In this document: in pieces, positions 12,891 to 26,600 of the stretch
Numbering within the stretch: the first letter of the stretch is position 1
Layout of the letters: every line of letters begins with the position of its first letter
Source: Acanthosoma haemorrhoidale
Lineage: Eukaryota > Arthropoda > Insecta > Hemiptera > Acanthosomatidae
Length of the DNA stretch: 64,000 nucleotides
NCBI GenBank assembly: GCA_930367205.1
Contig: OV884011.1
Coordinates: 40,189,754-40,253,753 of the forward strand
Reading direction: 5' to 3'
Notes under the pieces: generated by a model
Database searches by the model: none
Told to the model about the DNA's origin: nothing
What the model saw: the letters and a program-made list of their open reading frames with translations, nothing else
Translations under genes and position numbers: made by a program

Positions 12891-12932
12891 GGGCCATTAT
12901 ATGTTTGTTTTTTTAGAAACATGTAATGGCCC
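12891..12932. repeat. Short hairpin, 16-bp arms
   Basis: GGGCCATTATATGTTT at 12891-12906 pairs with AAACATGTAATGGCCC at 12917-12932 with one mismatch and a 10-nt T-rich loop. It may be a tiny palindromic element or a structured remnant. No promoter or gene is adjacent. Confidence 0.55.
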
Positions 12933-14599
12933 TGTGTAAACAAGACTGCCCGGCCCGGTCGATCGTCTCACATTGATTATAAAGTGGCAGAGAGAAGATT
13001 TCAAGTCAAGAAGAAATATGATGTATTTCTTTCAGAGAAGTTCTTTGGGATTATAAAGACCACACTAACTAATGTCAGGTTAAGGAGTCCCTCATACATG
13101 GACTGATAATGTTTGAAGATTTTCATTTTTCATAAATAGTTCACTATAGCAAGTGAGTGGAATTAAGAAATACAAACTAATTTGTACTGTTAAGAAAATG
13201 AATCGAAGTTGCAGTCGGTCTATTGGTTTATTCAACGATGCCTGCAAATTAATTAGACTTATAATTGCTGAATTCAAAAGCCGCATAGTTACCAAATTGT
13301 TAAACAAACTATTTATTTTGTTCATTCAATAAATAATGCAATTTTTTATTATTTTTTAAAAATAGTGTTCTAATTGCCTAATCAATTGTATTAGCTATTT
13401 GTTATGTGTGTTCATTATATTTTTTGTAAACTATTATACAGCAGCATCGTTAATCTAAAATTTGTAATATTTTGTGTATGATTTAACACTAAGTCTATTG
13501 ATTAAATTACTTATTTAAGTATTGATTGTATGAGTTTTACCTGTTTTTGGTATTCTTCCTCAAATCACTTTCAATTTTGTAGCAGCAGGAAAATGCAGCA
13601 TCAGATTATTTTTTATAAAGAAATAATATTAGATACAAAAATCGGTTCGTTGCATAAAAAAGGAGTGAATACTTATAATTCTTACCACAGATTATTAGTT
13701 TTTTAAATAAAATTAACGTTTTGTCTTTTATTTTACTTGTATTTCCAACTCATTTTTTTTTTATTATAGATTTTCTACGAGTGAAATAAGGAAGTTAATG
13801 GTTTCTATAATATTTCTAAGGGATATTAGTTGATCAAATTTTCATTGAGTTATTTGTATTAGCATTCACATCCAAAAGCAGTTTATCTAAAAAGTCCCAT
13901 TGATTCATACTTCGAGTGAGATAGTCATCATGCTCACAGGTGTTTTACTACTTTTTTTTTTAAATGTCATTCAACTCATTTCAATGATTTTATGTAATTA
14001 TAGCTCACTAAAGCCCCACATACACTGCATATTTTTTTTATTAGGACCTCAGGATCATAATTTTGATATCTTACTCAAAAAGAGCAAACTTTTTTTCTAT
14101 TGCACAGTAATTAATTGATGATGAAACTTTATTAATTTAGGGATTGCCTTTATTTTTAGCTTCATGGGGGTGTCGAATTGAACTACATCGGAAAATATCA
14201 TGCCCCTGTGGCAAATGCACGTTAAGTTTAAGTTGCAAACATTATTTAAAATATAGTAGTAATTGAAGTCCTATAATATATTACTTATTATTAATCAGGA
14301 GGTCAACATCTTTAATTTGATACTCTGCGCAATTGAAGAGAAAATATTAAATTTTTTATTACAAAATGGGTAATTGATGACCCTTTAGTAATTTCTTGTG
14401 GGACTGCTTTTGTTTTTAGCATGATGAGGACAACAAATGGTACAACTATGCAATATATAAGCCTTCTAATAAAATCATGTCGAGTTTTTATTGACTTTAG
14501 TTACTGTAAACTACAGAAGTCATAATATATAGTACATAATATTGATTAGGATCATTGTGCAGTTCTGACCTAAATGCTATTTGAGATAACCAATATATT
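12933..14599. other. AT-rich sequence, nothing firmly recognised
   Basis: Only short frames. The distal part (about 14140-14599) may be the decayed 3' continuation of the minus-strand transposon remnant that follows, but it is full of stops. Confidence 0.4.
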
Positions 14600-15509
14600 G
14601 ATCACATATTGAAGAAAATGTGAAGTTTGTATTCCACGTCATATGGTGGTGGAGGAGGAATCCATCATCTATAACAAAGGTACTTGATTGTATTTGTAGG
14701 AAGCACATTATCGAGGGCAGATTTCTTACCCTTCCTCAAACCTGCTTCTGTGAAGAGTGGTAATGGGAATGGTGTAAGTTCATATATGAGAAGCTCAGCA
14801 CCATCTTCGTTATTCTTATTTACTATATCATTGAAAGCCAAACAACCACAGCTTGACCAAACAATTTCACACTATTTCTCATTGAGGCCAAAGGTCTAAT
14901 TTTATTTTTTCGTGACGGTTTGATGTCATCAAAGTTACTTCTGACCAAAGAATTATATAATTTTGGTCCCACATTCTAGGGTTTGTCAGCAATTAATTGT
15001 CAAGATCCCTATTATGCCTGTAGATAATGACATCGGAAATGGGAAAAAGTGGATGAACACTCAACCACTGATAGAGGTTTTGTTTATCATTCTCATCCCT
15101 TTTCTGCCGAGATAAAGAAGTCAATGCATTGCTCATTGCTTACAAAAAGTACACCAGCAAATTCTTCAAGTAAGTTACATATAGCAGATAATGTAATCAA
15201 TCCTCCAATCCACTTTGCTAAAACAGAACCAGAAATGCCTCTCCCTCATGTCAGGCCACCACCACTTTTCATTGAGCGCATCAATGTTTGTTCAGTAATC
15301 ATATTAAATCCCTTTTGAGATGATCTTGCAGGGATTGAATCTGACATGGAAGGTTGTGGTGATTCAGTTTGTCCAAATGCAATTTGAATTGATTGAGGTC
15401 TGGTATAACTTTTTTGTAAGAAATAAAAACAAACACTTTTTTCTTGAAGAGTTTCTGCTTTGCCATCAGCCTCTACTTTATTATCACAAATGGAACAGTT
15501 TTCTGACAT
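14600..15509 (-). pseudogene. Decayed transposon ORF with N-terminal CxxC segment
   Basis: Read on the minus strand from a Met at 15509 there is SENCSICDNKVEAD, a C-x2-C pair like the start of a zinc-binding module, then YTRPQSIQIAF. After several stops and frame changes comes AFNDIVNKNNEDGAELLIYE and then LTPFPLPLFTEAGLRKGKKS (about 14830-14710). This arrangement resembles a repetitive, transposon-associated ORF common in insect genomes, with a Cys-rich start and a later YELxPxPxxLF...KxxKSAL block. That comparison is from memory and unverified. It is disrupted and non-functional. Confidence 0.5.
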
Positions 15510-17070
15510 TATCGATTAGTATCCAATTTAGGAAAAATAAACACTTAATCTGCACTAAAACTTTTTCATTGACTTTTGTGAAGTTTATAACCCAACTAAA
15601 AGAAGAAGGCCAACAAATATGTGAGAAATACAAGGGGAAGAATACCTCTACCTAACAATAATGTGGTACCTGACATTCACTCTCAATAGGGAGACTGTCC
15701 TGCTTTTAATGTTATTCGCTGTTCATGTTACTTTAAATACTATTTATTACCTTTAAATAATTTATGAAATTTAATGATTATTGATTAATTCAAGTTTTAG
15801 AGGTAAAAAAAGACATCTGTTACACAATATTTAACAAAAGCTAACATTTCATCCCCCTTTATTTCTTAATTAATGACTGGGAAAAAATCCTTGTAGGAAA
15901 TTTCATGTATTTATTTTGTATGTGAAGTGCCTTTTACTAAAGTTAATAGTTCCCATGATATTTAAGAAAAACAAAAAAAAAAGGGATCTTGAAGGTCCTG
16001 AACTACACTACACCCCCTCCCATTTGTGGGGACCTTTAGTGTGTTGTACTAAACAGTACCAAAATACAAAACCATGATTTTCTTTTCTAACCGCCGATTT
16101 TTGACCTTTGTTGCCTGGATAAAAATAAAGTTAATTACAACTTTTTCCACTTCATGGCAATGTTATTCGGCAAAGTATCTTTGGTAATTTTGTATTATTT
16201 ATGCAATTAGCTAAATATAGCAAATATCATTGATTTCCAAAAATATAAAAACAAGATTACATTGCTATCCTCATTAATAATTTCTTAAAAATATAATCTA
16301 AATGTCATACACTAAGTTTCTTTAATTTCCAATAGTTTTATTATATAGTTAAGGTATTGATTAAACTATGTTTTAATAATTATCAACCAAAGCTAAAAAA
16401 TTTTTACAGGGGTGTTGTTACAATTACTCTCAGGTATGGAGGCATACTTACTGCAGCAACTTTTTTCCAATAAGAAAATATAGGTCCCTATCTCGTATTT
16501 GATTTAGGGTATTATCCCACAATCATGGATGACTAATAAATTTTGAGAAAAAACTACAAAATCATGATCCTGGGGAATTGTGATGTTTGTGTATTGAGAC
16601 AAACTGTCAAGAGAACTGATATAAGGCATGGATTGTAAGAACTGGTATGAAACAAATAGATCTGTCCATCCTGTTAGTTTGGTGTCTCTCAATTTTTTTC
16701 CATTTACATACAGGCAAAACCGACAGTTTTTCTTTCTGTATGAAAGGCCCTTAGACAGACCGTTTGAGGACTAGATTAGGTTGCTCTAGAAATGGATATA
16801 TATCTGTTGAAGAATATTACCTGACAAGCCTGATTAAAATTAGGGATGGGAAGCCATAAAAGTGCTTAATATGTCAAGCTGCTCTGGAGGCCATTTCTGC
16901 CTTCCTTTAGCAGCCAAAGGATTAAATAAGATAATAAACTTTCTTTTTTAAATAATGAATATTTATGTATTTACATTATGATTAATATATTTACATTGCA
17001 TTAAAACAAAACTGTGATAAACTTCCTCAAATATTTGAACACTAATAATTATTATAATCACCGTTTATCA

Positions 17071-17072
<2 letters not shown>
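15510..17072. other. AT-rich sequence, nothing firmly recognised
   Basis: One minus-strand open frame at 16504-16692 (about 62 codons) has no recognised domain and may be transposon-derived. There is no splice or promoter support. Confidence 0.4.

Positions 17073-17130
<58 letters not shown>
17073..17130. repeat. (AT)n microsatellite
   Basis: An uninterrupted alternating AT tract of about 58 bp. Confidence 0.95.
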
Positions 17131-17134
<4 letters not shown>

Positions 17135-17322
17135 ATTATATACATTTAAAAAAACAAAAAGTAGTACACTATCATACTTAAAGATTTGAACACTATTAAT
17201 TATCACACATTACAATCAACATATTGACAGAATAGAATATACTACTAAAAAAAAAAAAGGAAGTTTACTTTCTGTAAAAAGATAATAGTCTTGACATTTC
17301 ATTGTCTTTCATATACATAAAA

Positions 17323-17328
17323 TTTATT
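17323..17328 (-). terminator. Candidate polyadenylation signal of gene 1
   Basis: AATAAA on the minus strand about 300 nt beyond the proposed stop codon of gene 1, in an AT-rich context. It fits the end of the last exon, but other AT-rich hexamers are nearby. Confidence 0.4.
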
Positions 17329-17627
17329 TACATAAAAAATTAAATATTAGTACTTTCCAAAATTGCAGGACAAAGGTAGGATAAGTTTTATGTTCACTAT
17401 TAATGCCAATGTTTTACTTTACTAGTGAATTTCACGAAATGTTTTTGTCTATCTTTGTGAGAGAGCTAACCAATGTTTTCAGTAGTAAGCTTAACTTAGT
17501 TGTCCTGCATTTTGGGAAAGTAACAACAATGACTAGTTTTTTAAGAAGCAAAATAATAACCTAACAAACTGATTGAGAGGTTGTTATAAACATATTTTCT
17601 CCCAGAACAAAAAATAAAATAAAATAC

Positions 17628-17638
17628 TCAATTTGAGT
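17628..17638 (-). CDS. Gene 1 putative last exon
   Basis: Acceptor CAACTTTTTAG at 17639-17640, then AC TCA AAT TGA. In the phase left by exon 7 this adds Asp-Ser-Asn and a stop. The short coding part and modest acceptor make it uncertain. Confidence 0.42.
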
Positions 17639-20600
17639 CTAAAAAGTTGGATGTATTGTATGAAACATGAAGTTGAATGGATAAAGTTGTCTCAAATTCA
17701 AGAAGTGAAAATCTTCGTCAGTACATTCTGTAACAAGTAAACCAAAAGTTCATAAATTTAGGTTTAAAATAACATGCTAAAAACAAATATAGGTAAAATA
17801 CCTGATTTATTAGGACTGATTGTAGACAGATCAGCTTCAATAGACAATATGATGGGTTCAATCCGGTTAGAACTTGTTGGAGAACAATCTGTAAGACAAA
17901 GTTAATTCAGGCATTGATTTGATTTATTACTTAATTAATAATGTAGATATTGTAGATCATACCTTCTTTTTCAGCGATTCTTCCTGAAATACGACTTATT
18001 TCAGTTGTGCTAGTTACTGCAGCAGCAGAATTAGCTATTATAGAGGTACAAGATCTAGAAGTACTAGCTACTCCAGAGGTAAAAGGCCTGGAAGTACCAG
18101 CTATTCCAGAGGTAGGCCTAGAAGTACTAGCTTCTCCAGAGGTACGTCTGGAAGTATCAGCTACTCCAGAGGCAGTAGGTGTGGAAGTACTAGCTACTTC
18201 CGTGGCAGCAGATGAGGAAGTACTAGCTACTACATTTTCAGCAAGTATGGAAGTATTGACTACTTCAGAGGTAGGACTGGAAGTACTAGCTACTCCAGAG
18301 GTAGAAGGACTGGAAGCACTAGGTACTCCAGAGGTAGAATGCCTGGAAGTACTAGCTACTCCAGAGGCAGAAGGCCTAGAAGTACTAGCTGCTCCAGAGG
18401 TAGAAGGCCTAGAAATATTAGCTGGTCCAGAGGTAGAAGGACTGGAAGTACAAGGTACTCCAGAGGCAGAAGTACTAGCTACTCCAGAGGCTGAAGGCCT
18501 AGAAGTACTAGCTGCTCCAGAGGCAGAAGGACTGGAAGTACTAGGTACTCCAGAGGTGGAATGTCTGGAAGTACTAGCTACTTCAGTTCCAGCCGGTATG
18601 GATGTATTGGCTACTTCTGAGGTAGGACTGGAAGTACTAGCTACTCCAGAGGTAAAAGGTCTAGAAGAACTAGCTACTCCAGAGGTAGAACAACTGGAAG
18701 TACTAGGTACTCTAGAGGTCAAATGCCTGGAAGTACTAGCTACTTCAGTGCCAGCTGGTATGAAAGTATTGGCTACTTCAGAGGTAGGACTGGAAGTACT
18801 AGCTACTCCAGAGGTAGAAGGTCTGGTAGTACAAGCTATTCCAGAGGTAGAAGGTCTGGAAGTACTAGCAACTGCAGTGACAGCATGTGTGGAAGTACTA
18901 GCTATCCCAGAAGCAGGACTGGCAGAACTAGCTACTTCAAAGGCAGAAAGTCTGGAAGTACGAGCTATCCCAGAGGTAGAGGGCCTGGGAATATTAGCTA
19001 CTCCTGTGGTAGGTCTGGAAGTACGAGCTATCCCAAAGGCAGAAGGCCTAGAAGTATTAGCCATTCCAGAGGTTGAAGGTCTGGAAGTACTAGCTACTTC
19101 TGAGGTGGAGGGACTGGAAGTACTAGCTACTCCAGAAGTAGAGGGTCTGGAAGTACTAGCAACTTCTGTGGAACCACAGCTTGACGTACTAGCTGCTTCT
19201 GTGGCAGAAATTCTCAAAGTTCTAGCTTGTCCTGTAGAACTGCTAGATACTACAGAAGCAGAATTATTATGATCTCTAGTAGTACTAGATACTACTGGAA
19301 TAGTAAACTCAGTACTACTGGTGACCTCACAAGTGCTTCCACTAGTAGTACTTGTGATTTCACTTTCGCTAGGCATTTCAGAAGTACTAGTCACTCTAGA
19401 AACACTAATTGCTCTACGTGAGGCGATCCAACTATCATAACTATCAATAGGAACTTGTATTAAACGTCTAACACAGATTGGTGTAGATTGCCTATAAGTG
19501 CTAATTTTAGCATCAGAACTAGTAGGCAGCATATCATTGTTTGCCCTAGAACTTGAAGGTTGCATAGCATTCCTTGCCCTAGAAGTGGTAGGTTGATCAC
19601 CATTGCTTGTACCACAACTAGTAGGCAACATATTTCTAGCCCTAGAACTTATAGGTCGCATACCATTGATTGCCCCCATGTTAGTAGTTAGTATAGCATT
19701 GCTTTCCCTAGGGTTGGTAAGATGCTCAGCATTGCCTGTCCTGAAACTAGTAGACATATCATTGCTTGCTCTAGAACTTGTAGGTAGCATAACATTGCTT
19801 GCCCTAGAAGTTGTAGATTGCATAACATTTCTTGTTGCCACAGTAATGGGTTGATCAGTGTTGCTAGTTGCTGGAATAGAGTGTTGAGTAGTATTGCTAG
19901 TTGCTGCAGTAATGGGTTGAGCAGTGTTTCTATTAGCTGCAGTTGTAATAAGTCGAATACCTCGACTTTCTCCAGTAGTGTTAATATGTTGACTAGCATA
20001 ACTTGTTCCAGCAGTGTTAAGTGGAATACCATAACCTACTTCAGCCATAACTCGTTGAGTAGTAATTCTAGCTCCAACCATAGTAGGTAATATCCCATTA
20101 ATGTCATGTGCTGTAAAAAATAATCAATCGGTATCGAAAGGTACCATTAAAATAATATTTTAAAGAAATTATTCCTACAAAACTTACAACTTGATGCTTT
20201 GTCAACTGTTTTTTTTTTCATTGGCATACCCATCTGTTTTGAATCTAAAAACAATCAAAATCATCAGGATTGATAAATAAAAAAAAGTGAATAATTTGTG
20301 CAATATAATATATAAAATAAAGTATGTATGGGTATGTACCAAAAAGGGTTCTAAATGGGTAGAATTCATTCATACCAAATTTTGGAGTAATACATTATAG
20401 CATCAAGAGCAAAACATGACTTAAGTCACATCACCTCTTCCCTAATATTCTCAAATTTACTTTTAATGGCTGATTTATTCGCCTCCTGGCCACCATACTG
20501 TATAATTGTGTCGTTATTGTGCTCTAGCAACAATACAGGTTTATTTAATTTTTTTTTTCTACACTACACTGACATTCCAGGGGGTCTGCTAGAACCTGTG

Positions 20601-23600
20601 TAGTTTCAGAGATTTCTACTGACTCATTATCCAGTAAAAGTGTTTTAATTTATTTTGCTTCTAATAGGCTTAGTACCTAGCTGGCTTTCGGGGAGTTTTG
20701 CAAGCCTTCACTCACTACCAGCTGTGGACTGGACAGCTTTTTTTACGCAACTTACATTAATTTCCTTCAAAAATGTCATCAATTAAGTGAGTGACTTCCA
20801 TAATGTCCATAGAAGAAGCATGGTAGGGATAATACCACCCAACTAAGTAGAGCTGTGCAGTCTACTGGGACTTGGCTTCTAGACATAGATCTTTGCTTCA
20901 AGTCCATTCTCCTACTAAATCTACCTACTGGTCTAAATCTCATTCTAAACTCCCTAACATGATAGAATATTTCATAACCTCTGGTCTGAATAATGTTCTT
21001 TCAAACTTATCCAACCTCTGTGACTTATCGCCTGACCATATCCCCATCCTTCTTTCATGAACACCGAAATCATGCTGCATACATGCAATCAAAGACTCTT
21101 ATTAAGGTTCAGTTGATTAGATGCCATTCCAAAATACCCTTGATTTCTCTCTTGACCTTTACTCCCCACTCAAAACTGAGGATGTCAGACGACGCTGTTT
21201 ACAAGCTCACAGCTCACAACTTCAGTTCAAAGCAGTGTAGATGACACAACAAAAGAGATGCCTCAATTTAAACAAACAAGAATAAAAACCTTACCACTTC
21301 ACATACAACTGCTACTGACAAATGAAAGGAGGATGAGAAAGTCTTGGCAATTTTCTCGCTACTCATCCGATAAAGGACAACTTAACCAACTTCTAAGACG
21401 TCAGAAAGAATTACAAAACCCAAATTTTACTAACAGACTTACTCCTACTGAACAGTTGCTATGGACAGCTACCAACAAAACCTTATCATTTTATAACCAC
21501 TCTACATCCCCTGCGCTATGACAATGGCTCCTGGGCAAAGACCGATGAGACAATTGCTTCTGCCTATGTTTGCTCTTTATCAGTGAAATGTGTTTTGTCC
21601 ACATGAAACCTCTTCCGGGGCCCTAGACCCAGAAACACTGTTCTATATGTACCCTATCAATTGGACACTCCCCTCTCTTTCTTCTACAACCTGCTTTCCA
21701 TTCCAAAAAGAAGTAGCCACAGTCTTTTGCGAACCCAGTGCCTGAAAAGCTCCTGGTTTTTATCATGAACTCTACTTATTCTTAAACATTTTTCAAAGTC
21801 AAAGAATTCCTAAGCACTGCTTTAAATACGGCCAATATATTGATGATCAATGTATTCATTTCAACAAAGATGTTTTCAGTGAGAAAAAAATCGAGTTTAA
21901 AAGAAAAAAAAAAGTAGTTGCTAGTTTATAAATAAAAAGTTGTTACTAGTTAATTGTTTTTTTTTTTGAGAACTTACTAAAATGTACTTCTTCCAATTTT
22001 CTCTTTTTTCTTAGATCACCATTCTGATATGAATCTAAAAGCATTAATAAATAATAATCAAATAAAAACACAATATTATGAAACTATTAATATTCATTAA
22101 AATAAATATAAATGAGATACAAATTTGTCATGAGTTGGCTGAAGAGAAAAAATAGTGACAGGACATAGATTCAATACTGGGACCTTAGTAAAGCTAACAA
22201 ATTTTTGTAAAATAAAAATAAAATTATTAGTATAGTCAGCTTCAAAAAAATATCACATTTTGGATTCTTTCACAGAACCAATGAGACCCACCCAAACAAA
22301 GAATAGATAGTACAATGGACGACAGTCAGCAAGGGAAATGCTAGTTAGAAGAGCTTATAGCGTGGAGTTTCTCATCAAAATTTTAATCATAAAATAAGTT
22401 TAATTATTTATTTTGACAATCAGAAACCTATAAATATACATATAAGTAATGAGAATTAGTAGTTCTGTAAGATGAGATCATCCAATGAAGAAAGAAATAG
22501 ATTATTTATCATAGTCAAATTGGCCTCTGAATCAATGTATAGATAGTTTTGTTTTAAAAAATTAGATCTATGTCACAAGAAGTCAAGCAGAGCAGAGAGA
22601 TGCGCATTAGCCCAACATTCTTCCTGCCAATCCCCTCCACTCATGCTCCCCCCATATGAGTTAGGCTAACTGGTTCCTCTGTAACATTGTTATCTTCCGT
22701 ATTGTCATTCTCGGTTGCTGGGTTTCAATGCACACTTCCATGATTTTATCTTCTCTTAATACTTTATGACCAACATCACTATCAATTATATGACTCACAT
22801 CACAATTCATACACTCAGAAATTCCATTTTCTTCAACATCAGCACAAACCTCCAACTGTTGAAAACCATGAACAAAGTCGGCATTATCGTTTGGAGTTGG
22901 TTGATTTTCCTCTTGTTCCTGGTTTTCTAGGTCACAGATTTTTCCAGCCTTTTAAAGAATTGTGGGTTTTATGTCTCCTCAAGCTTTTGCAACCAAATAA
23001 ATGACAGTCTTAACTGTAACTTTTTTGAGAAGTTCCAGGAAGTTAGCTGATGGGTCCTGTTCTTGTTGTTCTAAAAGAGACAAGATTAACTTTTTCTTAT
23101 AACGGCGTTTGGTGGCTTCAATCAATTCTTGGCCCAGTGGTTGAATCGACGCTGTGAAATTAAGTGGCAGAAATTTCACAACAATTCCTCTTCAGTAGGG
23201 TGGCACATTGTTTATGAACAACACAGTTTTTTCCGGGAGTTTTTCTTTCTCAAGAATTTCTTTGTTGAAAGCACTCATTTTTCAAAATCTTAAAAAATTT
23301 GCCCATTCACTCACGCAGCTTTTTGAGATTTGTACTGGGCTGGGAGCGCATTCGGATTTACATTTTTTCCCGATCACTGAAAGTTGGAGTCTAGAAAGAA
23401 GCTAAGTTGCATATCCTTTCTTTACTTTATGGCCTTTGGCTACCGAATCCAGTTTTGAAGCTGACTTTTTTTGGAGGTATATTTTAACTTAACCCCGTTT
23501 CGTCAGCATTAAACACCTGACAAGGCTGTAAGTTTTCATCTAAAACGGACTTTTCAAATTTAACTTTACAATCTTCACAGGCAACATTGTCATCTGATAA

Positions 23601-26600
23601 AAGTTCACACACACACACCGCGTCGTTCCTTCCATTGAGACAACCATCTCACATTGGCAGTAAAACCCTGGTCCTCTTTTAATTTTTTATTGATTTTGAG
23701 GGCTATTGCTTGTAAGGTTACACCCAAGCTTCACATTGTGGACAAAACCAAACGTATAACAAAGCCTCTTCCAATGTTTCAATTTTTTGTTTTTTTAACG
23801 TGCTTCTGTTGCCTAAATTGTCTTGACTATCCATTTTGACACAAACATCTTCAATTTCTTTCCGTTTTTTCCCCAGTTTCTGTTCCATTATCATAGTTAC
23901 TTTCTTCCGTTTAGTTGCCATTTCCACACAAAAACACTCGCACTAGGCAACGGTACGTAAATACAACATAACATAGCCGTAACAACTCATGAATAAACGA
24001 ATAGTACAATAGGAGTACCAACTGACAACTAACAGGAAAGATACAAAAGAAACTTTCTAAAAACAGCTGTAAGAAGCGAGTCATTCCTAGAAAATCCACT
24101 CTTTGAATTATTTTCATATTTAAAACTCGCTATATTACATTTTTCGTTTACTAAATTTTAATTAAATAGTTTCTTTTAATCCTGTCCAGATTAGCATGAC
24201 TCAACTGTAGTATCTAGAGGATGGCAAGCCATTATTACATTATTATAATTGATAGTTCATTTTTAATAATATTTTTTCCAAGATATCTGGGTACCAATAG
24301 TGTGGTAAATCAAGAAAAGAGAGGAATAATTATTTTTAAACAAAGAGATTAGAACTTATGGGGCAGTAACGATAAAAATAGAATTAATATCCTGTCACTA
24401 TTTGTTCTATTTTCCCCAAATAATTATTAAAATTATCTTTAAAAAAAAACTTACAATTAGGCTCATGTTCTAAATTTTCTTCTTCCATTGACTCGCCAGA
24501 ATCACTCGAACCTAAATTTTTAAATAAAACTATTATCATATTTATTTATAACAAAAACTCCACCAAAACTGGAAATTTGACCAATGTTTCTATCTATTTT
24601 GATATTAAAAAAAACTCACTATCGTCAATGATGATTATTTCTTCCTCTTGCATGTCACGGTCACCTGTAAATATGTAGACATTAATAGAGAGAAAACATA
24701 ATACCTAAAGAAATTCAATTACACAAATAGCTTTTTTAAAATAGAAACATGAAGAAATGGTAATAGCACACCTATCTAATGCAATAATTGTAAAAAAAAT
24801 TGTATATAAGTAAAGGCAGGACATCAGGGACAGTAGCATTAGTGAATGATTTCATTACAGAGGATATAAGGTCAATGGGAGAGATGTAGGAAAAATAAGA
24901 ATTGTTGCAGAAAGAAGGTTTATAGGAAAAATAGGATGAGTTGGGCGATGAAGTGGTTGAGGAGGCTAATATGGGCTTCTTATCAACCATTGTTGATCAG
25001 CACCAAATTTCTTATATTCCGCTAAAGTCTTTTCAAGTTCTTGGCAATTCACTGTGTCTTTGAACATAAGATTTTTCCCAGTCATCTTGCAAATGATTTA
25101 AATATTTTGCATGCTAAACTTTTGATTTATGTTGTTGGAACTCAAATAAAATAAGGAAATGTAATTCATTCTGCATTGAAAAAATCAACCACAAATGGTT
25201 TTATGAACACTTCATCATGAGAAGCTTCTAAAGTCAAGCTTCTTAGAAAAACAGGTGTCCTCGATTGAGGTAAAATTATCACTGGTAAAAATAAATTCTA
25301 ACCAATCTAAATTTTAAAGAACAATGATATCTGCCCGCGAATTGGTATATTTAGTGTAACAATATTTTAAATTATTTATAAGAATTAAGCTAATTTTATA
25401 GAACTGCTTTCTATTGAAACAATGTTATGGACCTCACAATATAAAACCAGATAGCAAGGGTCACTTTTGGGGAAAACCGAATAGATAGGGTGGGGAATGG
25501 TAGTGTGGTGGACAATAAATAACTGCTGCTCTGAGATAAGAAAGGCCAGTTCATGTCAGTCAGTAATGCATCAGGCCTTTGAGAGTTGTTCAGTTCAGCA
25601 ACTGGAAGTCATTGATAGGAAGCTGGCAGGAATGTTAATTGCCAGAAACATGTGTAGACAAGCATGAGTGGGAGCCATTCCAGCATGAAGCCAGCTGAAT
25701 AAACAACACCATCCCCCAAGAATGTAGCTCCTGGACATTTTAAAGAAGAGGCCCTACAATCTCAAGATATGCATGTTGTCCGCCAACATGGAGATGGCCT
25801 AATCTGGAGATAAACACTCAAAAACTTTTTCCCCTCTGCTCTACTGTAATACTGTGCTAGATACCTAATTTGTTTTTATTTTTGTGGTGAGTGTCTCTGG
25901 GATCCCATAAACATCTCTCTTTTTGATACGCCTTGATAAATTGGAATGTTTTTTTCATTACTGGCATTACTACTCTGCAAACTCAACTCAATTCCCTTCC
26001 GAATTTTCGAACGATTTTACCAACAAATTTGGATGGGAATTTATTGTGAACATCTTAAATCCCTTTTTGACGAAAAAATCTTTCCATGGATGACAACAAA
26101 GCCAATGATGACTTGGATGTTTCAACAATTTGAGGAAGAAAGTGATATTGCAAGAGATGACATATTAGTGTTAAAAAGGATGGAAGCATACATTTTGTAA
26201 TTGTTTAAAACTAAGATACAAAACACAATTAATAACCTTGTTTCAGTTATTTTAATAGTTCTTATTGTGTTCATTTTGTTTTTTATATACATGAAAATTT
26301 GTTTCCTTCTGAAATATATGTACCTATGAATATGCGAAATTGTCCCCCCCCCCCAGTTGATCCGGCAGTTCTGGTCAGACTATTGAGATAGTATTGTATT
26401 ATTGTCGGGCATCACCAGACTTAAAAGTAAGGTAATGGTGTAAATATATTTAATTTATAATTTCCAGTAATGGGTCAACTTTAAGTTATAAATGGGTCAT
26501 AAGTTTATAAATCAAATGTAAAAAAAAAGAATTTTTTATTTTACTTAAATTATAGGCTCATTTCCACTCAAGCATATTTTTTTTACAAAAGATAACCAAG

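Noticed and set aside
18007..19272. Plus-strand open frame of 421 codons rich in LEVLATPEVEG repeats
   Set aside because: It is antisense to the 33-bp repeat of gene 1 and open only because one repeat unit lacks stops in that frame. No plus-strand splice or promoter signals; the minus frame is tied to spliced exons.
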